Shown piece by piece: positions 58,615 to 64,000 of a stretch of DNA of 64,000 bases. The notes under the pieces were generated by a model. That model made no database searches and was not told the DNA's origin. It was given only the letters and a program-made list of their open reading frames with translations. Source of the stretch: Bradyrhizobium nivariense (lineage in GTDB: Bacteria; Pseudomonadota; Alphaproteobacteria; Rhizobiales; Xanthobacteraceae); the NCBI RefSeq assembly GCF_029846715.1, contig NZ_JARVWW010000020.1, positions 62,001 through 126,000 on the forward strand, in the 5' to 3' direction. Made by a program: the position numbers and the translations under genes. Positions within the stretch are counted from its first letter, which is position 1. Every line of letters begins with the position of its first letter.

Positions 58615-60426
58615 TCAGCTATCCACCTTCAGCGCGGCAATAAAAGCTTCCTGCGGGATGTCGACCTTGCCGAACTGCCGCATCTTCTTCTTGCCTTCCT
58701 TCTGCTTCTCCAGAAGTTTTCGCTTACGGGTGATGTCGCCGCCGTAGCACTTTGCGGTGACGTCCTTGCGCAGCGCGCGCACGGTCTCGCGCGCGATCAC
58801 CTTGCCGCCGATCGCCGCCTGGATCGGGATCTGGAACATGTGCGGCGGGATCAGCTCCTTCATCTTCTCGACCATGGCGCGGCCGCGCCCTTCGGCGCGG
58901 GTGCGGTGGACCAGCATCGAGAGCGCGTCGACCGGCTCGTTGTTGACCAGGATCTGCATCTTGACGAGATCGGCCGGCTTGTAGTCGGTGAGATGATAGT
59001 CGAACGAGGCGTAGCCCTTGGAGACCGACTTCAGGCGGTCATAGAAGTCGAACACGACCTCGTTCAGCGGCAAATCGTATTTCACCATCGCGCGGGCGCC
59101 GACATAGGTGAGCTCCTTCTGGGAGCCGCGGCGGTCCTGGCACAGCTTCAGCACGCTGCCGAGATATTCGTCCGGCGTGAGGATCGTGGCCTCGATCCAG
59201 GGCTCCTGGATCTCCGCGATCTTGACCACGTCCGGCATGTCGACAGGATTGTGAATCGAGATTTCCTGCCCGTCGGTCAGACTCATCTTGTAGATCACGC
59301 TCGGCGCGGTCGCGATCAGATTGAGATCGAACTCGCGCGACAGCCGCTCCTGGATGATCTCCAGATGCAACAGCCCGAGGAAGCCGCAGCGGAAGCCGAA
59401 GCCGAGCGCGGCCGAGGTCTCCATCTCGTAGGAGAAGCTGGCATCGTTGAGCCGCAGCTTGCCCATCGCCGCGCGCAAGGTCTCGAAGTCATCGGCGTCG
59501 GCGGGGAACAGGCCGCAGAACACCACGGGAATCGCCGGCTTGAAGCCCGCCAGCATCTCGGTCACCGGCTTCTTGTCGTCGGTGATGGTATCGCCGACGC
59601 GGGTGTCGGCGACTTCCTTGATCGCGGCGGTGATGAAGCCGATCTCGCCGGGGCCGAGCTCGTCGACCTGCGTCATCTTCGGGGTGAAGAAGCCGACGCG
59701 CTCGATGTCATAGGCCGCGCCCGTGCCCATCATGCGGACCCGGCTGCCCTTCTTCATGACGCCGTCGACGACACGGATCAGCACGACGACACCGAGATAG
59801 ACGTCATACCAGCTGTCGACCAGCAGTGCCTTCAGCGTCGCTTCGCGGTCGCCCTTCGGCGGCGGCAGGCGGGTGACGATCGCTTCCAGCACGTCGGGCA
59901 CGCCGAGGCCGGTCTTGGCCGAGATCATTACGGCGTCGGAGGCGTCGATGCCGATGACGTCCTCGATCTGCTGTTTGACCTTCTCCGGCTCTGCCGCGGG
60001 AAGGTCGACCTTGTTCAGGACCGGAACGATCTCATGCCCCGCATCGAGCGCGTGGTAGACGTTGGCGAGCGTCTGCGCTTCGACGCCCTGGCTGGCGTCG
60101 ACCACCAGCAGGGAACCTTCGCAGGCCGCCAGCGACCGCGAGACTTCGTAGGCGAAGTCGACATGGCCAGGCGTGTCCATCAGGTTGAAGATGTAGTTCT
60201 TGCCGTCCTTGGCGCGGTAGGCGAGCCGCACCGTCTGCGCCTTGATGGTGATGCCGCGCTCGCGCTCGATGTCCATGGAATCGAGCACCTGCTCCTTGCC
60301 CGCCATTTCGCGGTCGGTGAGGCCGCCGGTCATCTGGATCAGGCGGTCGGCCAGCGTCGATTTGCCATGGTCGATATGGGCGACGATGGAGAAATTGCGG
60401 ATGTTGGAAATGGGGACGGTCGTCAT
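58615..60426 (-). CDS. lepA: Elongation factor 4 (LepA)
   Basis: ATG 60426 (603 residues) is chosen; the frame is open to 60465 but 603 is the family length. GTPase motifs are AHIDHGKST (G1), DTPGHVDF (G3) and NKVDLP (G4). Domain II (about 190-285), the two EF-G-like domains III and V, and the LepA-specific C-terminal domain (about 490-603) follow; VKCYGGDITRKRKLLEKQ-like sequence is near the end. It acts on stalled or back-translocating ribosomes. Highly conserved. Confidence 0.97.
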   Translation of the reverse strand: MTTVPISNIRNFSIVAHIDHGKSTLADRLIQMTGGLTDREMAGKEQVLDSMDIERERGITIKAQTVRLAYRAKDGKNYIFNLMDTPGHVDFAYEVSRSLAACEGSLLVVDASQGVEAQTLANVYHALDAGHEIVPVLNKVDLPAAEPEKVKQQIEDVIGIDASDAVMISAKTGLGVPDVLEAIVTRLPPPKGDREATLKALLVDSWYDVYLGVVVLIRVVDGVMKKGSRVRMMGTGAAYDIERVGFFTPKMTQVDELGPGEIGFITAAIKEVADTRVGDTITDDKKPVTEMLAGFKPAIPVVFCGLFPADADDFETLRAAMGKLRLNDASFSYEMETSAALGFGFRCGFLGLLHLEIIQERLSREFDLNLIATAPSVIYKMSLTDGQEISIHNPVDMPDVVKIAEIQEPWIEATILTPDEYLGSVLKLCQDRRGSQKELTYVGARAMVKYDLPLNEVVFDFYDRLKSVSKGYASFDYHLTDYKPADLVKMQILVNNEPVDALSMLVHRTRAEGRGRAMVEKMKELIPPHMFQIPIQAAIGGKVIARETVRALRKDVTAKCYGGDITRKRKLLEKQKEGKKKMRQFGKVDIPQEAFIAALKVDS

Positions 60427-60540
60427 GGGCGCGGGATACCACTCACATCCCCGTGCGGCAACCATATTGCTGTAATTTCAGGGTCTTTGTTCACGCCAAG
60501 CTGATTCCACGAAGGCCCAAAACGCGCTACGCAAGGGCCC

Positions 60541-62166
60541 ATGTCCACGACCTCGATCCCGTCTGCCCGAGCGCGCGCGAAGACCCGGGTGAGCTATGCC
60601 CGCTTTCGGGCCTGGCTGGTTGCCAGCGCGACCCGCCCCGAGGCGCGCCTGTGGCTGGTGATCCAGCTTGCCATCCTGCATGCGGTGCTCTGGACCTTCA
60701 TCCTGATCAATCTGAAGGCCGCGCAGGACGTTCACATGGACGTCGCAGAAGCCTGGGGCTGGGGGCAGAAATTCCTCTGGGGCTATGGCAAGCACCCGCC
60801 GCTGTCGGGCTGGGTCGCCGGCCTCTGGTTCACAGCGCTCCCGCCGACCGACTGGGCGACCTATGCGCTGGCGATGGCGACCGTCAGCGTCGGCATGGTG
60901 ATCTGCTGGCTCATCGCGCTGCGCGTCGTGGATGCGCGGCGCGCGTTCCTGGTCGTGGTGATGGTCGCGCTCTACCCGATCTTCAATTTCAAGGGTTTCA
61001 AGTACAATCCCGACCTGCTCCAGCTCGTCACCTTGCCGCTTCTCGTGCTCGCTTATCTCAATGCGTTCGAGAAGCGGAGCTGGCAATCCGGAGTCTGGCT
61101 CGGACTTGCCGGCGCGCTGGCGCTGATGACCAAATACTGGGTGCTGACCATGATCGGCGCCATCGGGCTTGCCGCGCTGATCCATCCGGAGCGGATGAGG
61201 TTCCTGTCGTCGCCGGCGCCATGGGTGGCGATCGCGACGATGGTCGTGGCGATGATCCCGCACGTCGTCTGGCTGGCGCAGGCGCATTTCGTGCCGCTGA
61301 CCTATGCGGGCGACACCTACAGCCTCGAGGACAGCGGCCAGGTGCATCAGCTCGTGGCCGGCTATGCCCTGCATAATGTCGCGCTGCTGGCGTTGCCGGT
61401 GGCGCTGGCCGCGCTGGCGATGGCGCTGGTGCCGCACTGGTTCAGGCTGCTCCTGCGTGCGCCCTTGCGCATCGTCACGCGTGCCTGGGCGCGCGGCGCG
61501 AATTCCAGCGTGAACCTTTCGCAGGCGCGCAACGTCTGGATCGTTCAGATCATCGTCGCGGTCGGCCCCGCGCTCGGCGCGCTGGCTTTCAGCATCTACA
61601 TGAAGACCGATTGGGGCATCTCGCTGTTCTTCCTGGTGCCGCTGGCGCTGGTCGCGATCCCGGCGTTGCGGGTGCAGAGCGCGACATTGTTCAACATTGT
61701 CGCGATCTGGCTCGTGCTCAGCGTCGCCACGCTCGCTGCCTCGCCCTGGATCGCCGCGCGCGAGATGGCCGCCAATGCCGGCAACACGGCGACCTATGGC
61801 GCGCGCTCGGATCTCGCGCGCGAACTGACGCAGGCCTGGCACGCGCGCTTCGCCTCGCGCTGGGCGGTCGTCGCCGGCACCATGGAATCGATCCAGCCGA
61901 TGGTGTTCTACAGCCCGGATCATCCGGCCGCGTTCACGCCGCTCGAAGCCTGGGGTTCCGGGCTGACCTCGCCCGATGACGTCAAGAGATACGGCTTCAT
62001 CGGGGTGTTCGATCCGGCCGACGGCCGCCTGCCGGCGTTCGAGAAATGGGTGTCCGAGGTTGCGCCGAACGCCGAGCGCATCGTGATGACGACGCGCCGC
62101 TTCACCCACGGCAAGGCCGGTCCATCGATGAGCTGGAACATCTACATCGCGCCGGCGGCGAAGTGA
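60541..62166 (+). CDS. ArnT/PMT-like glycosyltransferase family 39
   Basis: The 541-residue inner-membrane protein has about 11-13 spans. A short basic tail (SARARAKTRVSYARFRAW) leads into the first span. The first periplasmic loop has AEAWGWGQKFLWGYGKHPPL, the Glu/Trp-rich site typical of GT-C enzymes such as ArnT and PglC-linked mannosyltransferases that use polyprenyl-phosphate sugars. A periplasmic C-terminal part of ~130 residues (about 410-541) follows. It probably adds sugar to lipid A, a glycolipid or protein at the periplasmic side. It is divergent from lepA and faces the HPr gene (15 bases between stops). Confidence 0.85.
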   Translation: MSTTSIPSARARAKTRVSYARFRAWLVASATRPEARLWLVIQLAILHAVLWTFILINLKAAQDVHMDVAEAWGWGQKFLWGYGKHPPLSGWVAGLWFTALPPTDWATYALAMATVSVGMVICWLIALRVVDARRAFLVVVMVALYPIFNFKGFKYNPDLLQLVTLPLLVLAYLNAFEKRSWQSGVWLGLAGALALMTKYWVLTMIGAIGLAALIHPERMRFLSSPAPWVAIATMVVAMIPHVVWLAQAHFVPLTYAGDTYSLEDSGQVHQLVAGYALHNVALLALPVALAALAMALVPHWFRLLLRAPLRIVTRAWARGANSSVNLSQARNVWIVQIIVAVGPALGALAFSIYMKTDWGISLFFLVPLALVAIPALRVQSATLFNIVAIWLVLSVATLAASPWIAAREMAANAGNTATYGARSDLARELTQAWHARFASRWAVVAGTMESIQPMVFYSPDHPAAFTPLEAWGSGLTSPDDVKRYGFIGVFDPADGRLPAFEKWVSEVAPNAERIVMTTRRFTHGKAGPSMSWNIYIAPAAK

Positions 62167-62181
62167 TCGAGGCGAAGCCGC

Positions 62182-62499
62182 CTAAATCCCTTCCTCGTTG
62201 AATTTGCTCTCAACGAGTTCGGTGATCGCCGCGAGCGCGGCTTCAGCATCATCGCCGGCAGCCGCGACCGTAATGGTCGTGCCGGGCCCGGCGGCGAGCA
62301 TCATCAGGCCCATGATCGAGGTGCCGCCGACGGTTTCGCCGCCGCGCGTCACCCAGACCTGCGCGTTGAAGCGCTCGACGGCCTGGACGAACTTTGCGGA
62401 GGCCCGCGCGTGCAGGCCGCGCTTGTTGATGATCAGGAGGTCTTTGGAGATCGCGCCCGCGGGCGCGCCCGTCCCGGCTTGCGGCGCCTCGTCGCTCAT
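62182..62499 (-). CDS. ptsH: HPr phosphocarrier protein
   Basis: The 105-residue protein has an N-terminal extension of ~17 residues before the HPr fold. His30 in KRGLHARAS is the PEP-dependent phosphorylation site (His15 in classic HPr) and Ser61 in GGTSIMGLMM is the HprK site (Ser46). Its ATG overlaps the EIIA stop by four bases. No sugar permease EIIB/C is encoded nearby, so it belongs to the regulatory PTS of rhizobia, which adjusts carbon and nitrogen metabolism rather than transporting sugar. Confidence 0.93.
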   Translation of the reverse strand: MSDEAPQAGTGAPAGAISKDLLIINKRGLHARASAKFVQAVERFNAQVWVTRGGETVGGTSIMGLMMLAAGPGTTITVAAAGDDAEAALAAITELVESKFNEEGI

Positions 62500-62897
62500 T
62501 TGCCGGCGAGCACGCGGCTGGCGATGGTGACGTATTTGCGGCCGGCTTCCTGGGCCATCGCGATCGCGTCGGGCAGCGGACGCTCCTCGCGCACCTTGGC
62601 AAGCTTCACCAGCATGGGAAGATTGATGCCCGCGAGCACCTCGACCTTCGGCCGGCTCATGCAGGATATTGCAAGGTTGGACGGCGTGCCGCCGAACATG
62701 TCGGTGAGGATCGCGACGCCGTCGCCGGAATCGACGCGGTTAACCGCCTCGATGATGTCGCTTCGGCAGAGATCGGAATCGTCTTCGGCGCCGATCGTGA
62801 TCGCTTCGATTTGCTTTTGTGGGCCCATGACATGTTCAAGCGCTGCCTTGAATTCGTCGGCAAGGCGCCCGTGGGTCACAAGTACTAGACCAATCAT
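62496..62897 (-). CDS. PTS EIIA component, mannose type
   Basis: ATG 62897 after GAGGAG gives 133 residues. The active-site His9 is in MIGLVLVTHGRLADEFKAAL; other features are ILTDMFGGTPSNLAISCM and the ending YVTIASRVLAGK. It receives phosphate from HPr and passes a signal, since no EIIB or EIIC follows. Position between HPr and HprK on the same strand fits the regulatory PTS of alphaproteobacteria. A 208-base gap separates it from hprK, holding nothing obvious. Confidence 0.93.
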   Translation of the reverse strand: MIGLVLVTHGRLADEFKAALEHVMGPQKQIEAITIGAEDDSDLCRSDIIEAVNRVDSGDGVAILTDMFGGTPSNLAISCMSRPKVEVLAGINLPMLVKLAKVREERPLPDAIAMAQEAGRKYVTIASRVLAGK

Positions 62898-63105
62898 CGG
62901 AAAACTCCTCGCGGGCGCTTTTGGTGCACCGCACGAACGCGCCACTTTGACCATCCAGAGCCCCCGCGCAAGGGGGGATGTTGCGTATCTCCCTGAATCT
63001 AGACGGATGGATGAGGGGAGCTGCGCCGGTCTATTCGGTCGCGATAGTGGGGTTCATATGGTTACCATTTCCCTTCAAACAATCGCCTGAAGGGCTAACG
63101 GAAGA

Positions 63106-63555
63106 TTAACTCTTGGTAGTGGTCAAGGCCGCAACAACCAGAGGGAGGGGCGAATAGTCGCGGGCGACCGGGATTCGCGGTATTTCGACACCGAAAATGC
63201 TTGTTTTCAGGGATTCTGCCGGTGGCAGCCGCTCCGCGTCCGCTCCGTCGAGATCGACCACGAGGCCGACGGTCGCTCGCTCCACGAAGTCGCAGCGGCG
63301 GATTCCCAGCCCCCGGATCTCGATCAGGCCGGCCAATAACGGAGCGGGGCGGACCTCAATTTCGCGGCCGAGTGTCGCCAGATGGACACGGTCATCGCCG
63401 ACCAGAACGGCCCTTTCGACCACGCCGCTGCGTCCCGCCATGATCAAATCGAAGGCAAGGCGCGACTTGCCGGAGCCCGAGGGCCCGCGGATCAGCACCG
63501 CCAGATCTCCAACCTTGACCGCGGAGGCGTGAATGCTGGGGCCGCCGTCGCTCAT
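63106..63555 (-). CDS. hprK: HPr kinase/phosphorylase, short alphaproteobacterial form
   Basis: The 149-residue protein consists of the catalytic domain only. Walker A is GPSGSGKS at 24-31, the active-site Asp is in LVGDDRVHL, and LIEIRGLGI is the HprK signature. The N-terminal domain of the ~310-residue Gram-positive enzyme is missing, as is normal in alphaproteobacteria. It adds or removes phosphate on Ser61 of the HPr encoded two genes downstream. Its ATG overlaps by four bases the stop of the sensor kinase gene upstream, so kinase and HprK are made together. Confidence 0.92.
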   Translation of the reverse strand: MSDGGPSIHASAVKVGDLAVLIRGPSGSGKSRLAFDLIMAGRSGVVERAVLVGDDRVHLATLGREIEVRPAPLLAGLIEIRGLGIRRCDFVERATVGLVVDLDGADAERLPPAESLKTSIFGVEIPRIPVARDYSPLPLVVAALTTTKS

Positions 63556-64000
63556 AGCGCCGGCAGTCTCACCACGAAGCGTGCGCCGACAACAGTAGGC
63601 GCTCCGTCCTCGTCCGCCGGGCCGGGGCGGTTCTCCGCCCAGATGCGTCCGCCATGGGCGTCGACGATCTGCTTGGAGATCGACAGGCCGAGGCCGGAGT
63701 TCTGGCCAAAGCCCTGATGAGGTCGGTCGGTGTAGAAGCGCTCGAAGATGCGTTCCAGCGCGTCGTCGCGAATGCCGGGGCCGTCGTCGTCGACCACGAT
63801 CTCGATCTCTCCGCGCACGCGGCGGCAGGTGAGGCGCACCTTGTTGCCTGGTTCGGAAAAGGATTGTGCGTTCGAGAGCAGGTTGGAGACCACCTGTCCG
63901 AGCCGCGAATCGTGGCCGGTCACGGCGAAACTGTCGGTCGGGCTGCGGCCCTCGAAGCGCGTTTCGACCGCGACGTCATGGCCGAGCTTGGTTTCATTGG
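63552..64000 (-). CDS. C-terminal part of a ChvG-like sensor histidine kinase
   Basis: The frame runs off the right edge; about 149 residues are visible. They contain the ATP-binding domain: N box SRLGQVVSNLLSNAQSFS, G1 VDDDGPGIRDDALERIFERF and the G2 box GLGLSISKQIVDAHGG with FGQNSG before it. The end ARFVVRLPAL is typical. A kinase directly upstream of hprK in rhizobia is usually ChvG/ExoS/BvrS, which senses acidity or envelope state with the regulator ChvI; the assignment rests on position plus this fragment. Confidence 0.85.
   Translation of the reverse strand, partial: NETKLGHDVAVETRFEGRSPTDSFAVTGHDSRLGQVVSNLLSNAQSFSEPGNKVRLTCRRVRGEIEIVVDDDGPGIRDDALERIFERFYTDRPHQGFGQNSGLGLSISKQIVDAHGGRIWAENRPGPADEDGAPTVVGARFVVRLPAL

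Noticed and set aside
58444..60504. Long plus-strand open frame opposite lepA (about 686 codons), and similar ones opposite the chemoreceptor and the EAL gene
   Set aside because: Antisense frames are common in sequence with strong third-position GC; the sense genes are unmistakable families.

Overview
The window looks like a chromosomal segment of a GC-rich alphaproteobacterium, most likely Bradyrhizobium or a close relative. The evidence is the strong third-position GC bias, the short (149 aa) alphaproteobacterial HprK coupled to EIIA-Man, HPr and a ChvG-like sensor kinase, the Omp25-like/OprB double-barrel porin, DUF2336, the ECF42 sigma factor with its DGPF protein, and rhizobial-type extragenic palindromes. 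No rRNA, tRNA, CRISPR array, prophage or plasmid backbone was seen.

Layout. 1-4.1 kb: an ECF sigma/anti-sigma pair, a membrane diguanylate cyclase and a DUF2336 protein. 4.1-10 kb: the accessory stretch, with a large glycine-rich autotransporter with tandem repeats, a response-regulator remnant and a complete 1287-bp IS5-type element inserted at the edge of a perfect palindrome. 10-19.5 kb: a glutamate-synthase-like FMN protein, a frameshifted PilZ gene, CorC/HlyC, a chemoreceptor, TauE/SafE and the porin. 19.5-24.9 kb: creatininase divergent from a tightly coupled operon (NMT1/THI5-type ABC importer, 2-hydroxyacid dehydrogenase, Inh-type inhibitor). 25-29.2 kb: YciI/ECF42 and a lysozyme-like, peptidoglycan-binding protein with a hydrophobic tail. 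29.3-36 kb: radC, EamA, AdaA-like, map, MscS, K+/H+ antiporter. 36.3-42.3 kb: a polyamine-type ABC operon ending in a polysaccharide deacetylase/PuuE-like gene, divergent from a GntR regulator, with one identical 14-bp palindrome in front of each side. 42.8-46.2 kb: a four-gene lipid/envelope cluster (phospholipid N-methyltransferase-like, DedA, LpxH-like phosphatase, glycosyltransferase). 46.2-50.3 kb: modABC, a small secreted protein, mepA. 50.7-58.3 kb: a PAS-GGDEF-EAL protein, an acyl-CoA-dehydrogenase-like flavoprotein, an orphan TAXI protein, and MarR divergent from an FAD monooxygenase with paired operators. 58.6-64 kb: lepA, an ArnT-like glycosyltransferase, HPr, EIIA, HprK and the end of a sensor kinase.

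Themes. Three loci deal with c-di-GMP: an active-looking cyclase with an inhibitory site, a probable phosphodiesterase with a degenerate cyclase domain, and a broken PilZ receptor. Envelope functions dominate the rest. The best regulatory finds are the twin GntR sites (41390 and 41481) and the inverted 15-bp MarR sites (56721 and 56769). I see no clear unknown defence or secretion system. The most unusual genes are the lysozyme/PG-binding/hydrophobic-tail protein, the repeat autotransporter, the orphan TAXI protein and the coupled inhibitor gene.
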